DNA of 64,000 nt from Ficedula albicollis (Eukaryota > Chordata > Aves > Passeriformes > Muscicapidae). The stretch is from the NCBI RefSeq assembly GCF_000247815.1, contig NC_021674.1:25298331-25362330 (forward strand). Reading direction: 5' to 3'. Below the pieces are notes generated by a model that saw only the letters and a list, made by a program, of their open reading frames with translations, was not told where the DNA came from and did no database searches. Position numbers and translations under genes: made by a program. Shown piece after piece: positions 1 to 11,727 of this stretch (positions are counted from its first letter, which is position 1; each line of letters starts with the position of its first letter).

Positions 1-386
1 AAAAAAAAAGTAGCTTCCGAGGCGGGATGGCAGTCCCGCGCACTCCGAGGGCGCAAACCCGACCACGTCAGCAGGAGCGCGGCGCTGTGCAAACACATTT
101 GCCACGGACAGAAAGCTCGGGCTGGGGGCGGGGGTGTCACCAGAGCCCCTCTGCTTCCTCCCCTCGTCCTCCACCTCCCAGCCGCTGCCCCAGCCGCTGC
201 GGGAGGGAGGCTGCAGGCGGGACCGTGCCACCGCCCGGGAGCCGTCACCCACGGCCGGCCGAGCCCGGAAACCGGGACCGAAATCTCCCGGGAGAGACGA
301 GGAGCTGGGCGGCGGCAAGCCCAAAGCTCGCTCCCTCCCGTGTGCCGGCAGTCCCCTGGGGCCCGTCCCCCGCTCGGCGAGCGCGG

Positions 387-623
<237 letters not shown>

Positions 624-704
624 CCCCCGCTCGGCGAGCGCGGCTGGACTCGGCCGGGCAGGCTCCTGGCCGCCTTCCCGGCCCCGTTCCCGGCCCCGTT
701 CCCG

Positions 705-785
705 GCCCCTCCCGCCGCCCCGGCTGGCGGGGCCGTGCCGCCCCNGCCCCTCCCGCCGCCCCGGCTGGCGGGGCCGTGCCGCCCC
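705..785 (+). repeat. 40-bp exact direct repeat flanking a single N
   Basis: Positions 705-744 and 746-785 are identical (both begin GCCCCTCCCGCC) and are separated only by the ambiguous base at 745. Just upstream, 673-708 carries a shorter repeat of CCCGGCCCCGTT. Two identical ends around an N is the pattern expected when overlapping contig ends were abutted without being merged. Confidence 0.95.
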
Positions 786-992
786 CCAGCGGCCGCCGGG
801 CCCGCGGTGCCGGCACACATCCATCCCAGCTCCTGCTGCTTCCCCTCCTCCCGCCCCGCACACCGGGAGCCGCCGCAGCGCGGGGCTGCGGCCACAGCGC
901 GCATCGCTTCCCATAACCTTCTCCGGGGCCGGTCGGAGTCGCCTCCGCACTGACCCGAGTTCAGACTCTTCCTCCTCCCACATAACTCCGCG

Positions 993-1166
993 ATGGAAAG
1001 AAATATCACCTCGGAGCTGATCCTGCCCGCCAGCCAAGCGAGGGAACAGTTTACTGTGACAATCATATACGGATCAATGTGTCAACGCCATTGGGAGGAA
1101 TACTTTGATAAGCTGACTTTGATCAAACACACGGCCGATAAGTACTCTGGCATCAGGTTTTGCTAG
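993..1166 (+). other. Unassigned 57-codon ORF at CpG-island edge
   Basis: The ORF opens with ATG at 993, with G at -3 and G at +4 (good Kozak context), and ends with TAG at 1164-1166. It starts MERNITSELILPASQ and ends YSGIRFC. I do not recognise the product; it shows no signal peptide, membrane segment or familiar motif. Its composition looks more protein-like than most chance ORFs nearby and it directly follows a CpG island, so it could be the first coding exon or a small ORF of a plus-strand transcript. It overlaps a motif-rich stretch (1083-1142), so conserved non-coding DNA is at least as likely. Confidence 0.15.
1083..1142. promoter_or_regulatory. Candidate regulatory motif cluster (CCAAT, TCF/LEF-like, GATA-like)
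   Basis: Within 60 bases there is an inverted CCAAT core (ATTGG, 1090-1094), a CTTTGATA at 1103-1110, the palindrome TTTGATCAAA at 1118-1127, and two GATAAG boxes (1107-1112 and 1137-1142). CTTTGAT/ATCAAAG is the TCF/LEF core and GATAAG the GATA core. The cluster sits just outside the CpG island, which fits a proximal enhancer. Short motifs occur by chance, so function is inference. Confidence 0.3.
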
Positions 1167-2184
1167 CTCTCCTGCAATCGCTGCTCGGGGTCTAAAGGTT
1201 CTTCATGGTGTAGTTACACAGTAACCCATCATCAGCACCGTGTGGTGAAATGTATGTGCACTGATATAATTCTTATTTGCTCTCTTATAAACTCAGGCGG
1301 GATGACAGAGGTCCCAGTTGGATCTTAAAAACACAATAAGGAAGACTGCGTTTTCGAGCTGTTTGGTAACTGATTAACCAAGTCCTCAAGGCTTCACCAA
1401 GTTTTACGGTCACCGTGGGTCTGCTGTGGGTTACTGTGCTGTCTGCATTTATCGATTTGCCAGTATCAAATATATATGCATAGGCGTTTTAAATTCTACC
1501 CAATTAAAAAAGAAGTCAATGTTACTAGATAGTCTTATGCTACCCACTCACATGAGCAAAGTCTCGAACTTTACAGTGATTTTGATACAAAACAAAGTTT
1601 TTTTGTCTCCTACTACAGAAAGGTTTTGCCACACTAGTTCAGAAATGATGGAAATATGTGGCAAAATCAGCAGCTGTTAATTAATTGTACAGGTCTTGAG
1701 TATTTTTTAAAGGGTAGCTTCCAGACACAGTCTGGGCTATTCTTTCCCCAGGAGCTCAAACCAGATGATACAAATTAATTTTTAGCCTAACTCGCAGCAT
1801 GGCTCGTTAAGTTGGATAGCGGGCATTCTGTGAAACATCATTTCAGATTCCAGTATTTCTCTTTTGCCTACTGAAGCCTCAAGTTTCACCATAAATTACT
1901 TCTTACATAAGTAACCCCTGAATCCTGGAAACTTAGAGCAAATACTAAACTCTTATTCCTAAGTTTTGTTTGTTTGGGGTTTTTAAAGTGGTGCCTTTGT
2001 GCAGTGTTGAGGTGTCCACTGGACCCAACTCGGCAGCTGAGCTCTATTTACAGCAGAGTCTATTTAAACTCAAGAGAGCCGCCCGCCATCGGCTATGGGG
2101 CGCCGCAGCACCCAGCCCTGCGAGCAGCGCCGGCCCAAGCCTTACCCTGCCCCGGCTGAGCCCGATCGCGGCACTCCGGGACCG
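1167..2184. other. Intergenic spacer, no gene seen
   Basis: This is AT-rich unique sequence between the CpG island and the hexamer satellite. The short ORFs here have no recognisable content. The last 150 bases become GC-rich as the satellite is approached. Confidence 0.5.
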
Positions 2185-2398
2185 GGATCCCGATCCCGAT
2201 CCCGATCCCGATCCCGATCCCGATCCCGGTCCCGATCCCGATCCCGGTCCCGATCCCGATCCCGGTCCCGATCCCGATCCCGGTCCCGATCCCGATCCCG
2301 GTCCCGATCCCGATCCCGGTCCCGATCCCGATCCCGGTCCCGATCCCGATCCCGGTCCCGATCCCGATCCCGGTCCCGATCCCGATCCCGGTCCCGAT
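2185..2398. repeat. GC-rich hexamer satellite (CCCGAT/CCCGGT) with an 18-bp higher-order unit
   Basis: The array starts as pure CCCGAT repeats and then settles into an 18-bp unit, CCCGATCCCGATCCCGGT, repeated about ten times with almost no variation. Because the period is a multiple of three, all six frames stay open: the plus strand reads PDPDPG or SRSRSR and the minus strand GSGSGP, IGIGTG or RDRDRD. The ORFs crossing it are therefore composition artefacts. It lies about 1.2 kb beyond the THADA stop codon. Confidence 0.95.
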
Positions 2399-2592
2399 GG
2401 GGCTGACCTGCGCTCGGACACCAGCAGCTGCGGAGGCTGAAAGCAGCCAGGCGTGCACCGGACGTGTTCTGCTTCCAAGGACACCGAAACCACGGCGTAC
2501 AGGGCCGCACGTCCGTGTTGTGGCGGGCCCAGCCACGCGTCCAGTCGCAGCCCTTGGCTATGGGACGGTAACACAACCTTTGCACATCAGCA

Positions 2593-2598
2593 TTTATT
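2593..2598 (-). terminator. THADA: Candidate THADA polyadenylation signal
   Basis: Read on the minus strand this is AATAAA, followed within about 10-30 bases by a GT-rich stretch (GATGTGC then GGTTGTGTT), the usual downstream element. It would give a 3' UTR of roughly 980 bases after the stop at 3574. A weaker alternative, ATTAAA on the minus strand, lies at 3148-3153. No transcript evidence is available, so the choice is uncertain. Confidence 0.35.
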
Positions 2599-3573
2599 TT
2601 TGATGTCTCATTTTCATATCGAAACCCAATTCCAGTCCGCAGAAAATAAACAACATTCAGTGGGCAACAAGCTTTTTTGTGTTTTAGACACGGCAAGAGG
2701 CCGGAGCACTCAGAAGAGTCCCTGCAGCTGCCCCACCTGGGGAGAGCATCTCCCAAAGGCGAGGGATGCAGCACAGGAACACAGGAGCTCCTCACACTCC
2801 TCGGCAGGACCTCACTTTCCAGGCCTGCTTGCACAGCAAGGTGTTTGAAGTAAAGATGAAACTGCTTCGTTTGCAATGCAACAGCTGCTTCGTTTTGAAC
2901 ACAGCAAGTCTGCATTTTAGAGCCATTTTATGAAAGTAGTTATTTGATTTGAAGGAAAAAAGAGGGATGCAGAAATCTTAACTAATGCTGTTTCCATGTG
3001 CAAAAGAAGGTTACTACCAAAATGAAAATCTTTGTCTTCCTCCAGAGGAAAATGCAGTAAAATTTACAATGTACTCTAAAAATTGCCATAAACAAAGAAG
3101 TCACATTATAAACACTTGAGTTTGTTTTTTTTTAAAGAGCATATTAATTTAATAATTAACATGTTACATCTTGAAAAGAGACAAAAAACCCCCAACTTTT
3201 CTTGGTATTAAGATACAGGAGGTAAAAATGTGGGACAAAATGTAACAAAACTACAGGTGGCCTGCACCTGGATGAATGGAAAATATTAGGTTTAGCTGCT
3301 TTACTTCCTACAGTAGCTGTAATAAACAATGCTCAGCTGAATGAAATTAGCAAATGCATTTAAAAGGAAAAGTCTCCCACTGCACATCCCATAAAAAAAT
3401 ATCAATGGACAATTAATCAATACAAAAAATGTAGTTCTAGCCTGAATACTGAAGGCAGTGCAGGTTTCCTGAAGTCTTCACAGCAATCCCAGATTCCTTG
3501 AACATTGATGGAATTCAGTCTCCCTGCCCATCCAGTAATGTGTGCAGCTCCCTGAGGATGAAGTTTTAGTAAT
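2599..3573 (-). other. THADA: Probable THADA 3' untranslated region
   Basis: This is the non-coding stretch between the THADA stop codon and the best polyadenylation signal. It is AT-rich and contains only short chance ORFs. Its extent depends on which poly(A) signal is used. Confidence 0.35.
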
Positions 3574-3915
3574 TTACAGATTTTCCAGATTTTCATTTTT
3601 GCAAGTGTCATCAGGCTTCAGCAGATTTAATATTTTAAGACAGACTGATATTCTCTCCTTTTGAATAGTCAATCTTGTGAACTCTGGAGTTCTGGAGAAC
3701 TCTGGAACCAGAGGTAGAGCTCCAAGAAGGTCTTCAGTGCACTGGGCTTGGTCCAGTGCTATTCTTGATAGATGATCAAGTTCCCCATGATCTGGTAAGG
3801 TGAGATGAGTCACTGATATAAGATGTAAAAGGTGCTTACTAAGTTGTCTCACATGAGTCAGCTTCTCTGCCCAAAAATTCACTTCCCCTTTATCAAACAG
3901 GGAATCATCTTCTTC
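3574..3915 (-). CDS. THADA: THADA, last coding exon (C-terminus and stop)
   Basis: This exon encodes 113 residues plus the stop TAA (rc of 3574-3576). On the minus strand the acceptor reads TTTTTGTTAAG before GAAGAAGATGAT, and the exon begins in phase 0. It starts EEDDSLFDKGEVNFWAEKL, which aligns with the human block EKAEVNFWAE, and later has PEFTRLTIQKER, matching the human EFTRLRIQEER block. The rest is leucine-rich helical sequence typical of the C-terminal armadillo-like region. After the EFTRL block the bird protein ends sooner than human THADA as I recall it and has an unrelated tail (KPDDTCKNENLENL). THADA, like yeast Trm732, supports the FTSJ1/Trm7 methyltransferase in 2'-O-methylation of tRNA position 32. 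Confidence 0.93.
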   Translation of the reverse strand, partial: EEDDSLFDKGEVNFWAEKLTHVRQLSKHLLHLISVTHLTLPDHGELDHLSRIALDQAQCTEDLLGALPLVPEFSRTPEFTRLTIQKERISVCLKILNLLKPDDTCKNENLENL

Positions 3916-5081
3916 CTTAACAAAAAGAAAACCAACAGTGATTAGAAAATGACTTGTGGTTTGATAACAACAATAACGAAAGATAATAAAAGATATGAAA
4001 AAAAGATATATATAGAAATGATGACAACAGAGGCTGTCATAGAACAGCTTTTTATATTAAAAAAAACAAGGTAAACATTCATATGCCTTTTTTTAAAGGT
4101 TTGGGAAGACAGAGTAAAAAGGTTCCTACTTTGCCAAAGGAATTTTACCTTCAAAAATCAGGTAGTTATGGCACAAGTCTTGGGAAATACTCGAAGTAAA
4201 TAGAAGCCCTAATCCTTAACATGTGCTTGCCTTCCCCTATGAAACAGTATTATATTTCACAAAGACCTCTGTAAGCAGTATGGTGATTTGCTATTATCAT
4301 GGAGCTTTTTGACTGCATTAAATGAAAACTGTATCAGTCAGTGGTGAAACATCAGAAATGCACACTTAAACTGCAGGCTTAAGAAAAGAGTCATGATGTA
4401 TTTCTTGAGTCACATTGATTGCCAACAAACTTCTCAAAGATGTAGCTGCTCCTGCTCCTTCCAGTTTACCTTCAAGCATTTTTTTGACTTTTGCTGTCTT
4501 TTCAAGACAATAAGAACATGGTGTATTATACAGTAGTAGCTTTTACATAACCAATGTGGCAAAGCTCATCTTTACAGAGACAATCCTGAAGTCAGTGAGA
4601 CTGGTGTAAGCAAGGCTGTTTCATGTGTTCTGCAGAACCAGTCACATGGATGACAGCATAAAGTCATCTCTGGGAAAGCCAGCATTGGTAGAACACTGGT
4701 CTTGAATGCCCAGATGTGCCTGGCACCCCCAACAGCAGTTTAAATTTAAGGGAAGCCATCATCTGCAATAATGCTGAATGCAATTACATTACAGTTTCAA
4801 AACGTTTCCATCAACAGTGCCGTGTGAAATAACTCTTGGTTTATTTCAATGTTTGCTTACTGATCTCTTTGATTTTATGCTGGTATTACCAGGAAACAGA
4901 CATAAAACACTTCTCATTCTAAATAATATCCATGTGAATTTTTTAAAAGACTGTAAATCAGTTAGTACTGCAGTAGCAATTATCAGGTTTCATTAGATGA
5001 GGCATTTCATTCTATTCCTACCACAAGGCTGCAGAACTGTAGTGCTTCTAACATGCTGTAGCAACTGCTTGTTAAAATTAC
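3916..5081 (-). other. THADA: THADA intron (last)
   Basis: This 1166-bp intron has donor GTAATT at its 5' end (5081 downward) and acceptor TTAAG at 3916-3920. It is AT-rich and I see no other feature in it. Confidence 0.85.
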
Positions 5082-5248
5082 CAGGGCAGAAGTCTCTCCA
5101 TCTCTTTGCAGGTCGCTGTCTCCCAAAAGCCACTCCAGCAGGATTGGGACACCAGCATGGATCTTCCCCCATTGCTGGAGCAGCTCACACACTATGCCAA
5201 AGGCTAAATCCAAGGCCATTGGAGCATTCACTACCCTCAATGCAAACT
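5082..5248 (-). CDS. THADA: THADA, penultimate coding exon
   Basis: This 167-bp exon finishes a split Glu codon (G|AG) and adds 55 codons, ending in phase 0. The acceptor is TTTTCTCTCAACAG and the donor CTG|GTAATT. It encodes FALRVVNAPMALDLAFGIVC, then LLQQW and GVPILLEWLLGDSD. These correspond to the human segments with TEFAF, CDLLQQW and GLPILLGWLLGESDD. The sequence is helical and leucine-rich, consistent with HEAT/ARM-type repeats. Human THADA has a slightly longer linker before the next exon; here the exon ends ETSAL. Confidence 0.93.
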
Positions 5249-8200
5249 CTGTTGAGAGAAAATACATGTAAGAAGATAGAGCAAGACCACAAACATTTTC
5301 AAATAAAATCAGCACAAAAATGATTTCTTGAATACAGATGCCGAATTTGCACAAACACATGCAGAATGATAAATTATACCGCAAATAAATTAGATGGATG
5401 TTTACTTCTGTGCCACTTGGGGCCTTCTCTCAATTCCAGAATAACACATGAAGCAACTGAAAATGCTGAGGCTTTTTTTTTTTTTCTCCTGCCCATGTAG
5501 TGACATTTATTAATCTGAGTTTAAATATATGGATATGTCTATTAGAAACATCTCCAGACAGTCCTGTCACTATTACATGGTAGCTATTTTTGCTAAACAA
5601 CAGCTATGCCTTAGATCTCATGTAACATTTCCACTGGAACTCAAAACCTACAACACATGATATGTTTTTAAAGGGCTGGGATATAAAACGAGTAATTATT
5701 TGGTGTGTAACCTCTTTATATATAATAAGATATACATACACACACACATGTAAGAGAGATCAGGCACAAAAACAGGCTTAGAAAAGATGTTTGAGAAGGG
5801 AAAGGCAGACACTGTTTATGACCCCATCACAGAGCTATATTTATACAGGTTTTGGCATCATGCCAGAGCTGTACACAAAGCTATCATCCACACTGTATTT
5901 CTTCCCTGAACTTCCTCACTGCTCTCATTTGGGGAGATGCTGATTTAACTCTCTGGGTCCTAAGCCTGCCTTTGAGAACAGAGTATGTAAAAATGCCACA
6001 AGTCCTGTGTGTCCACACATAGGAGTTTCTCCACTTGTAACTTTAATGCAATTTTAAAAAAAAAAATTAAAAGGGGTGCAGGAAGTGGACTGGAAGAGGA
6101 GAGCTAGTGGACAAGCCTCATTAAAATCCCAATCACTGTAAAAAGGATTTTGACACAATTAATCCATGTCCATAGTCACCAGCAAACTGAAAAGTGTTCA
6201 CTGAATGGTCTAAGTAGTGGTACATAAGGTCATGCCATTTTTGAAGGCTGTAATTTGGGAGAAGACAATACAGCAGAGTCAGAATTATTTGTTAAGAATC
6301 CATAGAGATATGGAAGGCACACCTTACTTTTTGTGTGTGACTGTATTTAAGCATTTCTCCTGGAAGAAAACAGCCATCTACACGGAAGAGGCACAGCAGT
6401 GCAGCCAAGACTTCTCCCTCACAACCTATATTCAGAGTTGGAGCATGGACCCCTGTGCTGTAACCCCTCCCGAGGCCTCAGGCCAGCTGCAGGTTTTCTG
6501 GGGTACACTGGCACAGCAGAGAAACTCACACTAAAACACCAGGATTAGGCAAATACACATGCCAAGGAACAAGAGCATAACAGACCGATGGAAAGATGAG
6601 TACATGCACTTGACAGACCAGGAAATTTACTGAGGACATTGGGGAGAATGAATTAGTATTTGAGATGATGAGGACAAAGGACCATAACAAGGAAGGGAGT
6701 GAAGGAGAAAGAACAGATGGTCCCTTCTTTATCTTGGAGTTAGATGAGGGTAAATGGAAATCTCCTTGAACAAGCAACAGGAAGGCAGGCAGTCAATCTC
6801 TTCGTGACACTAATAATGTTACACACACAGTTTGTCTTGCTAGACAGTAAAATCAAATGATCAAATCTGTTTTCTTCATGTCAGGAATTATCACAACATC
6901 AGGACACTCGTGAGCATTTTCCATGAGGGAGTGCTTGACAAGTGTAGTGCAACATTTCCATCCCATTTATTTGAGGTATTGGGGTTTTTAGGTATTGTTT
7001 TTGCTGACTTTCATTTCCAAGAATTTGCTGGGGTTTTGTATTTGTTTTTTTTTTCTGATGTGAGGTGTTTGTTTTTTTGCTTGGTTTTTTTTTTGAACCC
7101 TTGCTTTCCCTGTTGCTGTGCCCTATTTGGTACCAGTCTCATACTCTAAATAATGGACACAATGGTTGTCTTCTTTGTTTTGTTTTGCTTAGGCAGGAAA
7201 CAGGTTCTTTCAAGTGCCATAGGGACCTCAGAAATACTGGCAATCTTCAGAGCTGAAAGAATAGAGATTAAAATGGAGTGTGGTGTTCTGAGCCTGAAAC
7301 AAACATCCTGGTTATGAATGCATACAAAATGCAGCATTTTAAACTCAACTCTTTCGAATTCTGATGGTATTTTTGAGTTTTATGATGATTCCTGAATGCC
7401 TACAAATTATAAGTATTTATATAAGGCCTCTTCCTTACATCACTTTATTTGTATTTGAACATTTAGCAAATTAGGTGATGCTGAGAGCTAAAAACCAAAC
7501 ATGGTACTTCCCATTGCTAAGTTAGCTGTTGCTTTGGAGGACCAATTATAGATAGCACTGCCAGTGCTGGGGCCTTTTTAACATTTAGTCTCCTTAAGTA
7601 TAGATACATACAGTGATGCTCTCTTTGTGAATGAGAACACTGAACTGCTGAGAAATGTATCAAGAAATAGATCAGGGCCTCTAATTGTGGTATTACGTGA
7701 CCATGCTGAAAACTACCAAGAGGTTACAAAACAAGTAACGATGATGTTCTGCTTAGACTAAACTTGCTTGCTAGCAGTTTTTCAACAGCATGACACAGAA
7801 GAAAAGGCAGTTTTGTGGTCAAAGTACAGTAGTCTTGTAGCGTATACTACAAGTTGCAACAAAGGAAATGGCAAGTCTTTTTTTGTTGCTGTGGTTTTTT
7901 TCTTCAAACTGAAAAAGAGAAGAAAATACAGGGAAAACATGCAAAGGATGTGTAGCACCCAGGAAAAACATGAAGATCCTGAAATCCTGAACACACTGAC
8001 TACCTTTCTGTGAACTGCAGATGCCATTTAACTGATCAACAAAACTTGTGTCAGTTCTGGTGTTGAGATCAGACAAAAACAAAGCCACATCACTTTGATA
8101 ACAGTAAAACTTAGGGTTCCAAAGTCTAGGTAAGAGCATGCCTACAAGGGTTTTGTGTTAGAGCAGCTAGGACAGCAGCATCTTGGTACTTTAGGTGTTC

Positions 8201-11027
8201 ACAGAGACTCAACAACATACCAATGTCTGGCAGATGAAGAATTTTCACTTCCACCTGCTCATTCCATCCCCCTCCTGCAGAGTATCAGGAATGGCTCCAC
8301 GATTTCTGAAATGCTCCCTCAGCTGCTCTTACTTATTGAACACCTTGATATTAACTGACTTTGATACCAGTTTACACAAATTTGATGCTAGAATAGTTCA
8401 GGATTAGATTTGTGGACTATCAATGTCACAAGGATAACAAAGAGAGATAGCATATATCCAAAAAAAGTATATTACCTCTCCTAAGCCTGGAATGCTGAAG
8501 TAATGCCAATAGGTAACAGCAAGCAAAGTTACATAGGTACCCATGATTTAATAGGTAAAGAACACTTTCACAGGGGCAAATGTTCTATTGCTTTGATGAG
8601 CCCCCAGCTCTAAAAGTAACTGCCAGGGATGCCATAAGGATGCACAGAATCTTTGAAGATGCCCACAGAAGATGTGTGTCTTCTCAAAAGAAATGTACAG
8701 TCCTCACTGTTGACAAGAAGTGCTCCTCACATCATCATTTGCCTGCTAAGGCAGGGCTGATTTTCCAGAAGCCACATATTACACATGATGCTGTGTTTGT
8801 GACTCATGCTATGACTTCAGAGTGCTCTGAGCAAGATACAAGTTCACCAGGGGCAAAGAGGGCAGGTGGCTCTCCTTTGACCACAGCCCCCCAGGCCCCT
8901 GGTGCTTACCTGGGAGCCAGCTCGGGTGCTGTGCTGATCACCTGGTAAATTAAGGCTCAGAACAGCACAATAGGCATTTGGCACGCAGCTCTGGCGTGTG
9001 GGCTCTTCTGCTTGGCTGGCAAGCTGAGCTGGTTACCCTGCAGTCAGAATTGCTGTAGCCGGGGGCCGGGGAAGGGAAGATCACAGGACAGCAGGAGGAA
9101 GGAAAGAAGCCAAAGGGAGAGCGAGACCTCCCCGTTCAGCAAGCTGTTAGTCCAGGTCAGCCATCGTCCCAAATATCCCCATCAGAGCCTTGCAAACAAA
9201 ATGCTGAGATTATTTAAATGACTGAGTGTTAATAGCCTTTCGTCATGTAACTATTTAAAGTAACTGGATTAAAAAAAAATTCAAACAGCCAGGGCTCACA
9301 GCTGATTACTGCCAGAGGAACTAAAACTGCAAAAACCAAACCTGAAGATGTAGCTAGTGGTATATACTGAAAATACAGCAGAACTCCTTCCGTAGCAGTT
9401 CTACAGACTATCAAAACTGTGTTAAAAATATGAGTTTTTAAAATTTGAAAATGTGCATATGTTCCAACATGCAAAAACATCTCGAGCAAGATAAGCATCT
9501 CACTAAATAAACCACTACAGGGGTTGAAATATCCAAAAAATTCTCTGTGACTTAAAACAAGTAGTTACAAGCAGAATACTTAATACTACTCATCGAAATG
9601 AAAAATAAAGATAAGAATCAGGTACTACATACTTTTTTCATTTTGAGGAATTGAATTTTCATAAAGGGAAAGAGGTTAAGTACTGCAGTGTTTTGGTCTT
9701 TGTGAATCCGCCCACATAAAAATTAGACCTCCCACATACACATTCATATAGTCCAGAAGCTTTGATCATGCCAGATGTAAATATTTCTTCTAGTAGCCTA
9801 TTACGTGTCCTCCAACTATACAACTGCTCTCTGTTAAAGCCTTGGTGATATTATGGGGAACTGAAGGGATGTATTAAGAGCCTATACACAGATTTTAAGG
9901 ACAACTATGATAAAATATAGGCAAAGGAGAAAAGCAGAACATATTCCTTGCTTAACAAAGCATTTTGTAATTTTTGTACTACAAATTGTTAACTGAAGTT
10001 CATTCTAGATGAAAGAGCAATGCCATTTTTGTAAAGATAAACTGTGTTCAGGACAAACAGAAAGAGAAGTGAATCTGCAAGGAAGCTTCATGTAACAGCT
10101 CAGAGAGAAAATCTCACATGGAACAGTGGACCAACAGTAGTGATGTTTTCAAGGCAAATACACAGGGTAAGTTCTCCAACTGAAATTACAGAAAGTATTT
10201 TAGATAGATCACTACCATTGGGACTGGTAAAATATTTTTTACTTTCTTGCGCAAAGTGCTGCCCATCAAGTTATAAATATTAATATATCACTATCAATAT
10301 TATACCTCGTAACACCCTGGTAAAATGAGGTAGTATTCTTACTTCAGAGGCAAAGCATGGACATTTAAAGCAACAAAGAGCACTGAATGATTGCTTGGCA
10401 AAACTGGGGATTTATCTCATGTTTTCTGATACATCACTGTCAAAGATGATGAGTATCAAGCCACATATCAGGTTCTCATCCAAATGATGGTGGATTCAGC
10501 ATCACGGTCACTAATACCTGTAATATTAGATTTGCAAATGGAAAATTTCACCCAATCACTAATCACTTCTTTGTTGTACAAAAATTGTCTTCCTTTTGGT
10601 GTTCAAGTAATAATCAAGCTTGTTCTATCTTCAGCATATGAAATCTCAGAGAGCTGAGTGAGGCAGTGCTGCAGATATATTTTTTACATAAAATGCTGTG
10701 TTTATGTATGCCTAGACTTCATGAAGTTTAAAAAGCCTTCAAATTTAAAAAAATAAATACCATTGGCCCAACCCAAGAGTTAAAAGAGCTGGTAAATAAA
10801 GTGAGGTGAGAAAATGCATTTCCTATGTTGAAATAGGTTCTGCTTTGAGGTAGGCAGGAATTGTGCAACTGCACAGCAAGACAATGCATAGGTGTCTTGC
10901 CACCAGAAAAACAGCAAGGCAGAATTAAAGTAAGTAAAGGGGTGTTCATGCCCACCCAGTCTCCACAGTAACGTTAGAGTGTGATCACTCTTCTGGGCAC
11001 TAGGATTAAAATAAAAAAACTGAGAAG

Positions 11028-11082
11028 AAAAAAAAAAAAAAAAAAACCAAAAAAAAAACCAACCAAAAAAAAAAAAAAAAAA
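11028..11082. repeat. A-rich simple repeat
   Basis: Runs of A are broken only by CC or CCAACC interruptions. It could be an old retroposon tail, but no retroposon body is visible next to it. Confidence 0.85.
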
Positions 11083-11701
11083 GGGAAAGAAAATGCAACT
11101 GTTGCATCTGGATGGTTGGCAGATGGCTCTTGCAATTGCACTGTGTCAATTTAAGTTACAAACATCAAACTTTCCACTTTTTAAAATGACCATTTATGTA
11201 AAATCTAATATATAAGCAGATTCCTTTTCATAGTGTTTCATAAAATCAAAGGCAATTAGATCATTTCTATCCTCTCGAGAAATACCATTCCCTAGATGAC
11301 GTACAACTGCTTCATGTGTTTTCCATTTCCCTGCCTGAGTCTGTTTTACAGCCGTGCTTTTTCAGGATGGCTTTAAAAAGAGGCCCTTCCTGACATCACG
11401 CAACACGATGTCAAAACACAACACCATTACAAAACAAACTAATCAAAACTAATTTCTTAATAGTTGCAGTCTCTGAGTAGAGCAGTGGTGATGCTGCTCT
11501 CAGCTTTGACTTTGATTATAAACAGATCTGAGTTAATAACATGTCTGATTAGCATGGAAACTTACAGCTCGGGACTGAGCAGAAAATTAAAGTCCCTTCT
11601 TAAGCAAAAGAGCACACACATATTCATCATCTTTTCAAGCCTTTTTTTGGAATGTGAACAGTATTTTTCAACTCAGTAACTACGTTATTTTTCCTTTTTA
11701 A

Positions 11702-11727
11702 ATATATATGTATGTATGTATATGTAA
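11702..11727. repeat. TA/TATG microsatellite
   Basis: A short run of ATATATATGTATGTATGTATAT-like sequence: a small imperfect microsatellite in the large THADA intron. Confidence 0.7.

Noticed and set aside
1970..2915. ORFs with RD, GSGSGP, IGIGTG or PDPDPG repeats (SR/RD-protein-like)
   Set aside because: They are translations of the hexamer array in different frames; several open frames on both strands is expected for a period divisible by three.
8580..8948. 122-codon plus-strand ORF
   Set aside because: No recognisable motif, inside a THADA intron on the opposite strand, low-information composition; judged a chance ORF.
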